A DNA stretch of 64,000 nucleotides from Marinilabiliaceae bacterium UBA5488 (GCA_002427105.1 DIPM01000032.1:1-64000), one strand, 5' to 3'; positions 42,735-52,275 are shown, numbered from the stretch's first letter. The notes: generated by a model not told the origin, from the sequence alone. A program made the numbers and translations.

Positions 42735-44099
42735 TTACCTTCCTCCTAAGTTGTATTGAATGCCGGTATAAAGTCCGGCCGCGTAAGGTTTGAATTTAAC
42801 GGGATGCTCTTCGTTAACGCTGTTTAAGAAATAATTGATACGCGGTTCAAGACGGAATGAGAATTGCCCAAACAAGGGTACTGAAAAAGCGAGTCCTGCA
42901 TGGGTGCTGAAGTTCATATCTGAAATGCCTTCAGTTTGTCCAATTTTCTGCTTGTTTCCGCTATCAATCAAATAGGCACTGTTGCCCACGAGCCAGTTGG
43001 TACTTATTCCGGCCGAAAGCGACAGCTTGGTGTCATTGTTTAGAAGGTAGTATCTGAAAGTAAGCGGTATTTCCAGATAATCAATGTGTTGTTCAAACTC
43101 ACCGTTTTGGGCAGCGCTTTCTGCAGAGCTAAGTTCGACCATCAATGACTGCTCCCTGTTTGCAAAGAACATATCCTCTTGTCGCGAGGGTGTAGGTTCA
43201 TCTTGTTGCTTTATGTTGCCCATCGAGTTTTCAAGAGACATGGTTTTTATAGAACCCAAATTATTCTTTGAGCTCACTCCATACACTTTTAAATTGGCTA
43301 TATCGGTATTTACTTCCTGGCCCATACGGGTGTAGCGGACTCCGGATTCGATGCCCCAGTTTTTGCCCATTTCAATGATAATATTTACGCTGCCACCGGT
43401 GCTAAGCACGCCCTTTTCGGAATAGGATGAGTTCATGGCGGTGATTGTATTGGCACTGCCTGTATTTGAGGTGTTCCTGAAGCTGTAAACGGGCGAAACG
43501 GCGCCTCCTATTTCTACGCGGCGTCTTTCTTTTTGTGCTTCGTAATTATCAAAGATACTGTTGTCAACGTTGTAGTTTTCTTTCCATTCTTCTACAGATC
43601 GGTTTTTAAACAGCCTCTTAATTTCTACCTTCTCTGAAGCGAATAAAGCTTGCTCGGGGGTATAAGCCAGCATCTCTGCCTTAGTCCGGCCTTGTGCTTC
43701 CGGCAAATAGCTTTCAGTCAAAGCCGCATTTGATTCAGCTCCTGCGTTTTTAACTATCTCCCCGCTAATCACCTTATTTGCATCTACTTGCAATGCTATA
43801 CCCGGGCTTTTGTCGGCGCCGAAAACTGCCGGGATGTCGCTCTCCATGCTCTGTGCCTGGTTTTGCACAGTTAAGTGTTCTTCGATCCGGTTAAAGTAAA
43901 AGATTCCCAGACTTATTAATCCTGCAAACATCGCGGCAGTGGCTGCCATGGAAGTGTGCCGGTTCCAAAAGGCAATTTTCTTTTTCCCGGCGCTATTGAG
44001 CGAAGCTTCAATGCGCTCCCAGAGCTCCGCGGATGGAATAACCACCTGCTTTTCAGCCCGGCGTCTGTATTCTTTTTCAAAATTGTCTAAATCTCCCAT
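42735..44099 (-). CDS. Membrane-anchored beta-barrel protein, partner of the sigma factor
   Basis: 454 residues: a short cytosolic N-terminus (1-45) with a charged helix like an anti-sigma domain, one membrane segment (about 49-68, SMAATAAMFAGLISLGIFYF), a linker of about 120 residues, and a C-terminal domain (about 185-454) with alternating strands (VEIGGAVSPVYSFR, WGIESGVRYTRMGQ, LEIPLTFRYYLL, AGLYTGIQYNL) of the OMP_b-brl type. The start overlaps the sigma gene end by 13 bases. The family is common in Bacteroidota. A sensor or anti-sigma role is inferred from the operon. Confidence 0.75.
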   Translation of the reverse strand: MGDLDNFEKEYRRRAEKQVVIPSAELWERIEASLNSAGKKKIAFWNRHTSMAATAAMFAGLISLGIFYFNRIEEHLTVQNQAQSMESDIPAVFGADKSPGIALQVDANKVISGEIVKNAGAESNAALTESYLPEAQGRTKAEMLAYTPEQALFASEKVEIKRLFKNRSVEEWKENYNVDNSIFDNYEAQKERRRVEIGGAVSPVYSFRNTSNTGSANTITAMNSSYSEKGVLSTGGSVNIIIEMGKNWGIESGVRYTRMGQEVNTDIANLKVYGVSSKNNLGSIKTMSLENSMGNIKQQDEPTPSRQEDMFFANREQSLMVELSSAESAAQNGEFEQHIDYLEIPLTFRYYLLNNDTKLSLSAGISTNWLVGNSAYLIDSGNKQKIGQTEGISDMNFSTHAGLAFSVPLFGQFSFRLEPRINYFLNSVNEEHPVKFKPYAAGLYTGIQYNLGGR

Positions 44100-44653
44100 A
44101 GCGACTTCTCCATTTCAGCTTTTTTTTTCACTATTCTCTTCTGTAACCACTGACGTGCACGCGCCAAATTCGACTTGCTTGTTCCGACCGATATCCCCAA
44201 TTGTTTAGAGATTTCTTCATGTGTGTAGCGTTCCAAAATGTACAACTTGAAAACCAACTTGTAACGTTCAGGCAACTGCTCAACAAGCTCGTATATTTCC
44301 CCAAGACCCATCTCCGGTTCATCCTGATCGTCGGCTTCTTCATTATCAGCAACTATTGTTATCCCGGATTCATCAACAAACTGATATTTCGAGGTTTTTC
44401 TGAAGCTCTCGAGAATGGTGTTTACCGTAACGCGTCGCATCCAACCTTCAAGGGAGCCCTTATTTTCGAATTGTCCTATTTTGTCAAATATTTTAATAAA
44501 ACTTTCGTGGAGATAATCTTCCGCTTCCATTCTGTTTTTGGTGTAGCGCAGGCAAACTGCAAGTAGCCGTGGCGAAAACATCTCGTAGAGATGCTTTTGA
44601 GCATCACGCTTCCCTTCCTTACAGCCATCTATTATTTCTTCAAGCTTTGCCAC
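44087..44653 (-). CDS. ECF-type sigma-70 factor
   Basis: 188 residues with region 2 (YEMFSPRLLAVCLRYTKNRMEAEDYLHESFIKIF) and region 4 (LPERYKLVFKLYILERYTHEEISKQLGISVGTSKSNLARARQWL), the two domains of extracytoplasmic-function sigma factors. An acidic linker (residues about 105-125) joins them. It directs RNA polymerase to a small set of promoters, usually in response to envelope signals. The stop overlaps the start of the anchored barrel gene, which is the likely regulatory partner. Confidence 0.92.
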   Translation of the reverse strand: MAKLEEIIDGCKEGKRDAQKHLYEMFSPRLLAVCLRYTKNRMEAEDYLHESFIKIFDKIGQFENKGSLEGWMRRVTVNTILESFRKTSKYQFVDESGITIVADNEEADDQDEPEMGLGEIYELVEQLPERYKLVFKLYILERYTHEEISKQLGISVGTSKSNLARARQWLQKRIVKKKAEMEKSLWEI

Positions 44654-44752
44654 AGAATGATTTGGTGATTAAGAAATTAGTCCCCAAGTTACAACAATTT
44701 GTACTGAAGATGGATTTTAGCCCCTAAGGTTGCGTGGCTGAAGAATGATTTG

Positions 44753-45208
44753 TCAGAAATTCTTTTTTATTCTGTCCATTTCCCTGTTGGCGTCTTTTTG
44801 CTTTAGTGTTTCACGCTTGTCGTGCTGTTTCTTCCCTTTAGCCAGGGCTATTTCAATTTTGGCAAGTCCACGGTCGTTGATAAAGAGACGCAGAGGAATA
44901 ATGGTAAGTCCGCTTTCTTTGGTCTTACGTTCTAATTTGTATAATTCTTTTTTCTGTAAGAGCAGTTTTCGTTCCCTTACCGGTTGGTGATTATTGTAGG
45001 TGCCATAGAAATATTCGGCGATATTCATCCCTCTGATCCAAAGTTCGCTTTTCATAAAGAAGCAATAAGCATCAACCAGACTAACCTTTCCGGCTCGTAT
45101 TGATTTTATTTCCGTGCCTGCAAGTTGTATGCCTGCGGTGAACTTCTCTATTAACTCAAAATCGAAATAGGCACGTTTATTTTTTATATTTATCTTATTG
45201 ACAGACAT
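44753..45208 (-). CDS. smpB: SsrA-binding protein
   Basis: 151 residues: an OB-fold core (about 5-125) with NKRAYFDFELIEKFTAGIQLAGTEIKSIRAGK and the basic C-terminal tail KGKKQHDKRETLKQKDANREMDRIKKNF that becomes helical in the ribosome. SmpB binds tmRNA and brings it to stalled ribosomes for trans-translation. It follows the Yip1-like gene by 1 base on the same strand and probably shares its transcript. Confidence 0.96.
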   Translation of the reverse strand: MSVNKINIKNKRAYFDFELIEKFTAGIQLAGTEIKSIRAGKVSLVDAYCFFMKSELWIRGMNIAEYFYGTYNNHQPVRERKLLLQKKELYKLERKTKESGLTIIPLRLFINDRGLAKIEIALAKGKKQHDKRETLKQKDANREMDRIKKNF

Positions 45209-45209
45209 A

Positions 45210-45809
45210 TTATAGTGAAATCAGTTTTAGCAAAAACAGCCATATAAGGTAGGGCAAGATATGAATGATAATTGTAATCAGCACTGTAAGCAAGAGCCTT
45301 TGTGGCTTGCCGATTATAAGCCCGCGTGTAACTCTAAGCTCCAATTGGGTCCATACTATATAAAGGGTATAGAGGCTAAACAGTTGTAAAAAAAGTAGTT
45401 CGGGGATAAGGCTGCTTATCAGGTTAATAAGATACCAAAGTCCGGAGGAATAAGCTGCTAAGGCAAATGAATAATCATTAGTTGCAGCTATGCCGAAGTA
45501 GGGCAACAAGAATTTCAGGGTTAAATAAGCCAGATATAAGCCACCAAATAATGAGGTAAATGTAGCCAAAGACTGCTTTAGTGCCAACTCGACGGCGAAT
45601 CCTTGGTAGTTTATTATATAATCTAAAAAGGTTGCGAGAGTAGCCACCGCGATAAGTGGCAGTGAAAACTCGCTAAGTATGTTGTTAAGCTTCTTATCCT
45701 CACTTTCAATTTTTTCCCATTCTGATGCAGGACGCAGGATTAAATTCCTGAGACGTATCAGAAGATTTTTATATAATGTTAGCGTAGAAATATTTTCTTG
45801 TTCCGACAT
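45210..45809 (-). CDS. Yip1-family membrane protein
   Basis: 199 residues from MSEQENIST; the longer frame to 45896 would start inside the miaA promoter region. Five hydrophobic segments follow a polar N-terminus with LRNLILRPASEWEKIE, typical of the Yip1/DUF1282 group. These are small integral membrane proteins of unknown function in bacteria. The gene ends 1 base before smpB. Confidence 0.75.
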   Translation of the reverse strand: MSEQENISTLTLYKNLLIRLRNLILRPASEWEKIESEDKKLNNILSEFSLPLIAVATLATFLDYIINYQGFAVELALKQSLATFTSLFGGLYLAYLTLKFLLPYFGIAATNDYSFALAAYSSGLWYLINLISSLIPELLFLQLFSLYTLYIVWTQLELRVTRGLIIGKPQRLLLTVLITIIIHILPYLIWLFLLKLISL

Positions 45810-45829
45810 TTTAATTATGATTAAAGTTA

Positions 45830-45837
45830 CAAAAATA
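45830..45837 (-). promoter_or_regulatory. -7 box of the Yip1-smpB unit
   Basis: Minus-strand TATTTTTG, exact TAnnTTTG, 20 bases before the start codon at 45809. Confidence 0.5.
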
Positions 45838-45869
45838 TAAAAATGCCCCGAGCAAGCGGGATTTATTTC

Positions 45870-45877
45870 TAATTTTG
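45870..45877 (+). promoter_or_regulatory. -7 box of miaA
   Basis: TAATTTTG, exact TAnnTTTG. It overlaps an in-frame TTG at 45875, so translation from that TTG is excluded if this box is used; the start at 45896 would have a short leader. Confidence 0.5.
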
Positions 45878-45895
45878 AAAAAAAATAGTGTTGCA

Positions 45896-46822
45896 ATGCA
45901 TAATTCCAAATATAATCTTATTGTAATTCTGGGGCCTACTGCTTCGGGCAAAACGCCTCTGGCGGCTAATCTGGCCGCATATATTTATGGGGAAGTTATT
46001 AGCGGCGATTCGCGGCAAGTGTATCGAAGAATGGATATCGGAACCGGCAAAGATTATGATGATTACATTGTTAATGGCAAAAGGATCCCTTATCATTTAA
46101 TTGATATTCGTGAGCCCGGATACAGATATAATGTATATGAATATCAAAATGACTTTTTCAAGGCCTTTGAAGATATCCGTAACAGAAATAAATGGCCCCT
46201 ATTATGCGGTGGTACAGGAATGTATATTGAGGCCGTTCTGCAAAGGTACAAGATGATTCATGTGCCGGCAAATCCACAATTACGCGAATCGCTTAAGGAT
46301 TTGGCCTTAGAGGAGCTGGAAGAGATGCTTGCTGCATATAGATTTTTACATAATACTACTGATACTGATACCAAAAAGAGGGCTATCAGGGCTATTGAAA
46401 TAGAGACTTATTATCAAAATCATCCCGAAATTGAGCTTGAGCTTCCTGAGATTAGTCCTCTTATTATTGGCCTTGATATAGATCGTGAACTGCGAAGGCA
46501 AAAAATTACCGCGCGACTCGAGCAAAGGTTAAAGGAGGGAATGATAGAAGAGGTGCAGGGACTTCTGGACGAGGGTATATTACCTGAAGACCTTATATAT
46601 TACGGTCTTGAGTACAAGTTTGTTACTCAGTATATCACCGGACAGCTTACTAAAGACGAGATGTTTAAACATTTGAATATTGCAATTCATCAGTTTGCAA
46701 AGCGCCAGATGACATGGTTTAGAGGGATGGAGCGCAGAGGAATAAATATCGACTGGATTGATGGAAACAAAACTATGGAAGAAAAAGTGAAATCTATTGC
46801 AGAAAAGATAAAAAACGCGTAA
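45896..46822 (+). CDS. miaA: tRNA dimethylallyltransferase
   Basis: 308 residues from ATG 45896. The P-loop GPTASGKT (near residue 14) and DSRQVYRRMDIGTGK match MiaA, which transfers an isopentenyl group to N6 of A37 in tRNAs reading UNN codons. CGGTGMYIEAVL and RRQKITARLEQRLKEGMIEEV follow in the right order. Length is typical. A TTG seven codons earlier is placed inside the promoter box and is rejected. Transcribed alone, divergent from the Yip1-smpB genes. Confidence 0.93.
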   Translation: MHNSKYNLIVILGPTASGKTPLAANLAAYIYGEVISGDSRQVYRRMDIGTGKDYDDYIVNGKRIPYHLIDIREPGYRYNVYEYQNDFFKAFEDIRNRNKWPLLCGGTGMYIEAVLQRYKMIHVPANPQLRESLKDLALEELEEMLAAYRFLHNTTDTDTKKRAIRAIEIETYYQNHPEIELELPEISPLIIGLDIDRELRRQKITARLEQRLKEGMIEEVQGLLDEGILPEDLIYYGLEYKFVTQYITGQLTKDEMFKHLNIAIHQFAKRQMTWFRGMERRGINIDWIDGNKTMEEKVKSIAEKIKNA

Positions 46823-47104
46823 TTTTTATTATTATGTAAAGTCTATTTTATTATTGTTAAGCGAAATTTGCGATATTCTTCTACTTTTTCACTGCTTTTA
46901 TTCTAATTCTTCTTTGTTTTGCTGAAGTTATAAACTGTTTAAATTCAGAAAAACAGCCTTCTTTTTTTAGAAAATATTTCCTTTATTTTAACAATGAAAG
47001 CAAAAAATTCAAAATAATCACAACCCTTGCTTGCCGGCCTGCGTATTTAATATTTGTAATAAGTGGCTTTTCTCCTTTTTAATATTTAACTTAGAAATAA
47101 AACC
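46823..47104. other. AT-rich intergenic stretch
   Basis: No reading frame or hairpin of note. The word TTAATATTTGTAA (near 47047) also occurs near 60977 upstream of the WML-repeat gene; it resembles a -7 box with one extra base. No other signal is supported. Confidence 0.4.
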
Positions 47105-48535
47105 GTGAAGCTATTAATAAATGACCTGCTTTTAATGGATGAACCTGAAAGTTACATAGAGCGGATACAACGTTTAGCAACTCAAAACAAGGAGTTGAGG
47201 GAGCAGTTGGATGAAATGGTGAAGCGGTTTAATAATGTTGAATCTGTTAGCCAACACTATCAGGAAGCCTTGCTCAAATATTCTCCGGAAGAAGTTTTGT
47301 CCGACAAGAAGAGCAGAAAAAAGGCAAAACGACTAAAGACTGTTTCCATCCTGTTTGTTACCATGAAAGGCTTTGAGGAACTTTATAAACATAAGGATCC
47401 TGCGGCAATGATTGATTTACTTGACGATTTGGTAATGGCTCTTGAGGATATAGCCTTTGAGTATAATGTCGTAAAGCTTAAATCTTATGGTGATAATATG
47501 ATTTTTGCTGCCGGACTGCAAGGTGAAAATCGCACTAATCCCATAGATATTGTCAGAGTGGCCTTAGATATGCGTGCTGCTTCGCGCCGAATTGTGGGTC
47601 CTGATGGGGAGCAGTTTTGGCAATTAAAGATTGGAATTCATACAGGCCCTGTAGTTGCTACTCTTAGTGATAATCAAAGTACGAATTACAATTTTTCGGG
47701 TGATAGCATAAATATAGCATGCAGGATTGGTGATGCCTGCCGGGGAGATTCTATTTTTATCTCTGTGATGACCTATGAGTTGATTAAGGAGTTTTTCAAG
47801 AGTGATCGTTTAGGCCAAATGCCGGTAAAGTATAAAGGCAACATAAATATGTACAGTGTTGAAGGCTTTTTGCCTGAACTTCAGAGTGCATCATCAGAAC
47901 TAATACCAAATCATACCTATAGAGTCAAGTATTTAACCCTGAAATTTATGGATATTCAGGAAGAACTGCTCGATTACCTTGAGCAGAATTTGCCTGATCA
48001 TCTTTATTACCATAATGTAAAACACACAATTGATGTTACTACGGAAGTGGAACTGATAGGTTGGGCAGAGGGAGTATCTGAGGAGGATATTCTGTTGTTA
48101 AAACTTGCGGCACTTTTTCATGATGCGGGTCATACCATCAGCTACGCCAATCATGAATATCATAGCACTGTGATGGCGCGGGAAAAGCTTAGTGCTTATG
48201 ATTTTACGCAGAGCCAGATTGATAAGGTTTGCAGCCTTATTATGGCTACCAAAATGCCGCCTGAACCCAAGGATATTCTTGAATGTATTATGTGCGATTC
48301 AGATCTGGACTATCTGGGCAGGAGTGATTTTATTCCTGTGTCCAACTCTCTCTACAAGGAATTGAAGGAACGTGATATGGTGGGCTCCTTGCAAGAGTGG
48401 AATAATAAGCAGCTTAGTTTTATTACCAATCATCAATACTACACCAAAACTGCCTTGCAATTGCGGGAAGTTAATAAACAACAGCAAATTGAACGACTTG
48501 AGCTGCTTATTAAAGAATCTGCGCTAAAGGAATAG
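47105..48535 (+). CDS. Class III cyclase-like / HD domain fusion
   Basis: 476 residues, GTG start. A coiled coil (about 12-60) is followed by a class III nucleotide cyclase domain (about 75-255) and an HD phosphohydrolase domain (about 285-430). In the cyclase part the second metal Asp (Asp130 in YGDNMI), Asn203 and Arg207 (NIACR) are kept, but the first metal Asp of the usual FADIxGF motif is Thr86 (FVTMKGF), so catalysis may be impaired. The HD part has His303, His339-Asp340 (FHDAGH) and Asp400, complete. It could make or break a cyclic nucleotide or bind one as a regulator. Confidence 0.85.
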   Translation: MKLLINDLLLMDEPESYIERIQRLATQNKELREQLDEMVKRFNNVESVSQHYQEALLKYSPEEVLSDKKSRKKAKRLKTVSILFVTMKGFEELYKHKDPAAMIDLLDDLVMALEDIAFEYNVVKLKSYGDNMIFAAGLQGENRTNPIDIVRVALDMRAASRRIVGPDGEQFWQLKIGIHTGPVVATLSDNQSTNYNFSGDSINIACRIGDACRGDSIFISVMTYELIKEFFKSDRLGQMPVKYKGNINMYSVEGFLPELQSASSELIPNHTYRVKYLTLKFMDIQEELLDYLEQNLPDHLYYHNVKHTIDVTTEVELIGWAEGVSEEDILLLKLAALFHDAGHTISYANHEYHSTVMAREKLSAYDFTQSQIDKVCSLIMATKMPPEPKDILECIMCDSDLDYLGRSDFIPVSNSLYKELKERDMVGSLQEWNNKQLSFITNHQYYTKTALQLREVNKQQQIERLELLIKESALKE

Positions 48536-48580
48536 CTTATCAGTTATCAGTTATCAGGCATCACTGTTGACTGTTGGCTC

Positions 48581-49768
48581 TTACTCGCTGTCAAAATATA
48601 AATTAATCAGTAAAATTTCCGGTCTGTTACCCGTCCTGACAGGAGGTCCCCAAGTGCCATAGCCTGTGCTGACGTAGTAATGAGTACTATCTTTTTTATA
48701 ATAGCCGTGGCTGACTTCAAACAGCTTATTAGTGATATAGCCAAAAGGCCACAGTTGCCCATGGTGAGTGTGACCCGACAGTTGAAGATCAATTCCTGCC
48801 TTTGCGGCTTCCTCAAGATTGTAAGGCTGATGATCGAGCATTATAAGCGGCATGGTGAGGTCAATATCCTTCATCAATTCTTCCAGGCCAAGGCGAGGCT
48901 TGCCTGAAAAATGACGTTTTTGTAAATCCTCGCGGCCAATAATATAGAAGCTGTTGTTTACCAAAAGAGCAGTGTCGCGCAATACCTTTATGCCGTGATT
49001 TTCAAGATATGCTATCGGCTTATCGCCTCCGCCGATATATTCATGATTGCCCGTTGCGGCAAATATTCCGTAGGGAGCATAAAGCTGTTTCAGATTCTCA
49101 CCCAGATTCTGCTCTATTACAGGGCCTACATCTTCATCAACCACATCGCCCGCAAACAATATAAGGTCAGGATTTAAACTGTTAATCGTGTTTACAAGCT
49201 TCCGTGTATGATTAGAACCAACAAGAGTGCCCAGGTGAATATCGCTGGCCGCAGCTATCCTCAAATACTCCATATTGCCTGCCTGCTTGGGAATGCTAAG
49301 GTCGAGGCGTACTACTTTGGGATTGCGGGCGTTGATAAAACCTGAGCCAACAATCACTATTGTTAGCGATGAGATAATGCCGAATAATGCAATTTTCAGG
49401 GCCGGGATGTTGCCGTTTGAAAGCTTTGCTACATAAGGAAAGACAAGGTTCACCAAGCGTCCCAGATCTGCCACTATCAGCATAAGAGTTAGGTAAAGCA
49501 TCACGGCAAACCAAAATGCGCCTATCCAATGCAGGGTGATTGATAAAGGATTATACCAAAGCTTTTCCAGAAAACGGCCTGCCGGATAGGCTATAAAAGC
49601 CAGAACCATTAAGGCTATAAACCATGGGCGAAGTGCCGGAAATAATTCTAAAGACTGCCATCCGCGAACGCCGATGTATAAATTGACAAGTGCATGAACT
49701 GCAAGTACGATAATGAAAAATATATACATGTGTAAATATGTTTTTTCAGCTTGTTGCAAAGATAACAT
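48581..49768 (-). CDS. Membrane metallophosphoesterase
   Basis: 395 residues: four to five N-terminal membrane segments (about 15-145), then a calcineurin-like phosphoesterase (about 165-395) facing the periplasm or cytoplasm. Metal motifs are DIHLG, FAGDVVDE, ATGNHEY and SGHTHHGQ. Related YkuE/UDP-diacylglucosamine hydrolase-like proteins act on phosphodiesters or lipid pyrophosphates; the substrate is unknown. Converges on the cyclase gene with a 45-base gap. Confidence 0.88.
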   Translation of the reverse strand: MLSLQQAEKTYLHMYIFFIIVLAVHALVNLYIGVRGWQSLELFPALRPWFIALMVLAFIAYPAGRFLEKLWYNPLSITLHWIGAFWFAVMLYLTLMLIVADLGRLVNLVFPYVAKLSNGNIPALKIALFGIISSLTIVIVGSGFINARNPKVVRLDLSIPKQAGNMEYLRIAAASDIHLGTLVGSNHTRKLVNTINSLNPDLILFAGDVVDEDVGPVIEQNLGENLKQLYAPYGIFAATGNHEYIGGGDKPIAYLENHGIKVLRDTALLVNNSFYIIGREDLQKRHFSGKPRLGLEELMKDIDLTMPLIMLDHQPYNLEEAAKAGIDLQLSGHTHHGQLWPFGYITNKLFEVSHGYYKKDSTHYYVSTGYGTWGPPVRTGNRPEILLINLYFDSE

Positions 49769-49927
49769 AGCAATGATGGCTTTGTTGAAAAAAAGCTGCT
49801 AAAAATAATTAAACAGCTGTCCACTGTTGCTTGTTTTTATTGCTCAAAGTTATTGCAAACTAATTTACTAAATCAGTATTTCGTTTTGTTTTTTGAAGCT
49901 TTAAGCATACTCTTTGTCAATATTTTG

Positions 49928-49935
49928 TAGCTTTG
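49928..49935 (+). promoter_or_regulatory. -7 box of the MBL gene
   Basis: TAGCTTTG, exact TAnnTTTG, about 73 bases before the start codon; no -33 TTG at standard spacing. Confidence 0.4.
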
Positions 49936-50008
49936 ATGGGGAATTTTTAATTCTAAGAAAAAAAAACCCCGAAATAACCTGATTATTATAGAAATAAACC
50001 TTCGTATT

Positions 50009-50839
50009 ATGAAAAAAATGATGCTTTTAGTTCTTGCGTTTAATTCTTTTATTTTTTCTGCTTATGCACAAAAAAGTGATTCTGAAATTGAGAGAAAGGA
50101 AGTTTTCAAGAATAAGGAAATTGTTTTTTATCAGATTGATGAACGCACCTGGGTGGGTAACGGGAATATGATGTTTAACGAAAGCATGTACATCATTGAA
50201 GGTGACGAACTGGCTGTTGTAATTGATAATGGGACAAAAATTGCCAATTTGGATAAAATCATTGCTTCCATTACACCAAAAAACATTATGATGGTTGCCA
50301 CACATGTTCATCCTGACCATACCGGTAATGCCAGGTCTTTTCCCGAAGTATACATTAATCCGGCAGACTCTATAAATATTCCCTATTCAATGCCCAATTT
50401 CAAAGGGAAGCTGAAGTATTTAACAGATGGGCAAATTATTGATTTGGGAGCACGGCAACTGGAAGTAGTGTTTACCCCGGCTCATACTCCGGGCTCAACT
50501 ACCTTTATTGATAAAGCTTCAGGATTCGGATTTAGCGGAGATTCTTTTGGCTCCGGTAACCTGCTTTTATTTGGCGGAACCTTTTCACAACTAATCGCAA
50601 GTTGCGAGAAAATTAGTGCAATTATGGAGGGAAATGAAGTGGAATTTCTTTTCCCCGGGCATTATCATGGAAATAACCCGGAAACGCAGGTGAGGCTTAA
50701 GGATTTAATCACCTTAAGCAAAGATGTATTATCCGGAAAAGTTAAAGGAGAAATAGATCCCGGCAATAGTTTTGGATTACCTCTTTTTGTTAGCGATTAC
50801 GGTGTAAAAGTGAACTATAACGAAGAATCGCTTAAATAG
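50009..50839 (+). CDS. Secreted MBL-fold metallohydrolase
   Basis: 276 residues with a signal peptide (MKKMMLLVLAFNSFIFS, cleavage after AYAQ near residue 21). The metal-binding motif HVHPDHTGN and downstream HTPGS and FSGDSFGSG plus the late PGHYHGN give a complete set of zinc ligands of the metallo-beta-lactamase fold. The subfamily includes hydrolases for lactones, thioesters and beta-lactams. Substrate cannot be predicted. Transcribed alone, with a bidirectional terminator after it. Confidence 0.87.
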   Translation: MKKMMLLVLAFNSFIFSAYAQKSDSEIERKEVFKNKEIVFYQIDERTWVGNGNMMFNESMYIIEGDELAVVIDNGTKIANLDKIIASITPKNIMMVATHVHPDHTGNARSFPEVYINPADSINIPYSMPNFKGKLKYLTDGQIIDLGARQLEVVFTPAHTPGSTTFIDKASGFGFSGDSFGSGNLLLFGGTFSQLIASCEKISAIMEGNEVEFLFPGHYHGNNPETQVRLKDLITLSKDVLSGKVKGEIDPGNSFGLPLFVSDYGVKVNYNEESLK

Positions 50840-50940
50840 TAGGGACGGGTTTTGTGTATTGTGGGCAGCGCTTACTAAATACCCGTTTTAAGGAGGGAAA
50901 TTCCGCTTTCCGTCAGTCAGTTTATATCATTAAGTTTAAA

Positions 50941-50973
50941 AAAAAGGTCGTCCGTTTTGGGGACGACCTTTTT
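50941..50973. terminator. Bidirectional terminator, MBL / glyA
   Basis: AAAAAGGTCGTCC (50941-50953) pairs perfectly with GGACGACCTTTTT (50961-50973). A and T runs on both sides suit termination in both directions. Confidence 0.88.
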
Positions 50974-50997
50974 AAGCAAATTTATGTACGGCTTAAC

Positions 50998-52275
50998 TTA
51001 GGCAAATAGCGGAAAAGCCTTCATCATGGCGTTTACGCTATGACGAACATCAGCAATTACTTTCGCGTCATCCGGCTTTGCCAAAACCCTGTCAATATAC
51101 TCAACGATGGGAGCAATATGTTCTTCTTTAAGACCGCGAGTGGTAAGAGCTGGCGTTCCCAGACGGATACCTGAAGTTTGGAAAGGCGACCTGCTATCGA
51201 AGGGGACCATGTTTTTGTTAATTGTAATATCTGCCTGAACCAAAGCGTTTTCTGCTTGCTTCCCGGTTAGTTCAGGGAATTTAGTTCTCAAATCGACCAG
51301 CATACTGTGATTATCAGTTCCTCCCGATACTATCTTGTAACCTTTTGCAATAAGCAGACGAGCCATTTCACGGGCATTCTTCTGAACCTGAGTCTGGTAG
51401 CTCTTGTATTCAGGCTGCAAGGCCTCGAAAAATGAAACAGCCTTGGCAGCTATAATATGTTCCAGAGGCCCTCCCTGGATTCCGGGGAATACAGATGAAT
51501 CGAGCAGGGAAGACATCTTCCTTATTTCGCCTTTCTTGGTAGTCTTTCCGAAAGGATTGTCGAAGTCTTTGCCTATCAGGATAATACCCCCGCGAGGGCC
51601 ACGCAAAGTTTTGTGAGTCGTGGAAGTTACTATATGAGCATACTTCACAGGGTTATTGAGCAGTCCGGCCGCAATCAACCCTGCCGGGTGAGCCATGTCA
51701 ATCATCAAAATAGCGCCTACCTTATCGGCTATGGCTCTCATTCTGGCATAGTCCCAGTCGCGTGAATAGGCAGAAGCTCCGCCAATAATCAGCTTAGGCT
51801 TATGCTTTATAGCCTGGGCTTCCATCATATCATAATCAACAAGTCCGCTATCTTCCTTTACTCCATAAGCGATGGGTTCATAAAGTAAGCCGGAGCTGTT
51901 GACAGGCGAACCATGAGAGAGGTGGCCTCCATGCGAAAGATCAAGGCCAAGGAATTTGTCGCCGGGATTAAGAACAGTCATCAAAACAGCCATATTCGCC
52001 TGGGCACCACTGTGAGGCTGTACGTTCGCCCATTCGGCATCAAAGAGCTCTTTGAGGCGCTCAATGGCCAAAGATTCACTTTGATCAACTATTTGACAGC
52101 CGCCGTAATATCTTGCGCCCGGCAAACCTTCAGCATATTTGTTTGTCATTACCGAGCCCATAGCTTCCAATACTTGAGGGCTAACAAAGTTTTCTGATGC
52201 GATAAGCTCTATCCCGTCCATCTGGCGGTGATGCTCTTGCTTAATCAGCTCAAAGATTTTTTCGTCTCTCTTCAT
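50998..52275 (-). CDS. glyA: Serine hydroxymethyltransferase
   Basis: 425 residues, full length. It converts serine and tetrahydrofolate to glycine and 5,10-methylene-tetrahydrofolate, with PLP. HRQMDGIELIASENF, GARYYGGCQ, LSHGGHLSHGSPV and the PLP lysine in VTSTTHKTLRGPRGG are all present. A minus-strand -7 box TAATTTTG lies at 52351-52358, about 80 bases upstream. Single gene with its own terminator. Confidence 0.97.
   Translation of the reverse strand: MKRDEKIFELIKQEHHRQMDGIELIASENFVSPQVLEAMGSVMTNKYAEGLPGARYYGGCQIVDQSESLAIERLKELFDAEWANVQPHSGAQANMAVLMTVLNPGDKFLGLDLSHGGHLSHGSPVNSSGLLYEPIAYGVKEDSGLVDYDMMEAQAIKHKPKLIIGGASAYSRDWDYARMRAIADKVGAILMIDMAHPAGLIAAGLLNNPVKYAHIVTSTTHKTLRGPRGGIILIGKDFDNPFGKTTKKGEIRKMSSLLDSSVFPGIQGGPLEHIIAAKAVSFFEALQPEYKSYQTQVQKNAREMARLLIAKGYKIVSGGTDNHSMLVDLRTKFPELTGKQAENALVQADITINKNMVPFDSRSPFQTSGIRLGTPALTTRGLKEEHIAPIVEYIDRVLAKPDDAKVIADVRHSVNAMMKAFPLFA

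Noticed and set aside
45875..45895. TTG start for miaA
   Set aside because: The TTG is inside a perfect -7 promoter box; the ATG at 45896 fits family length.
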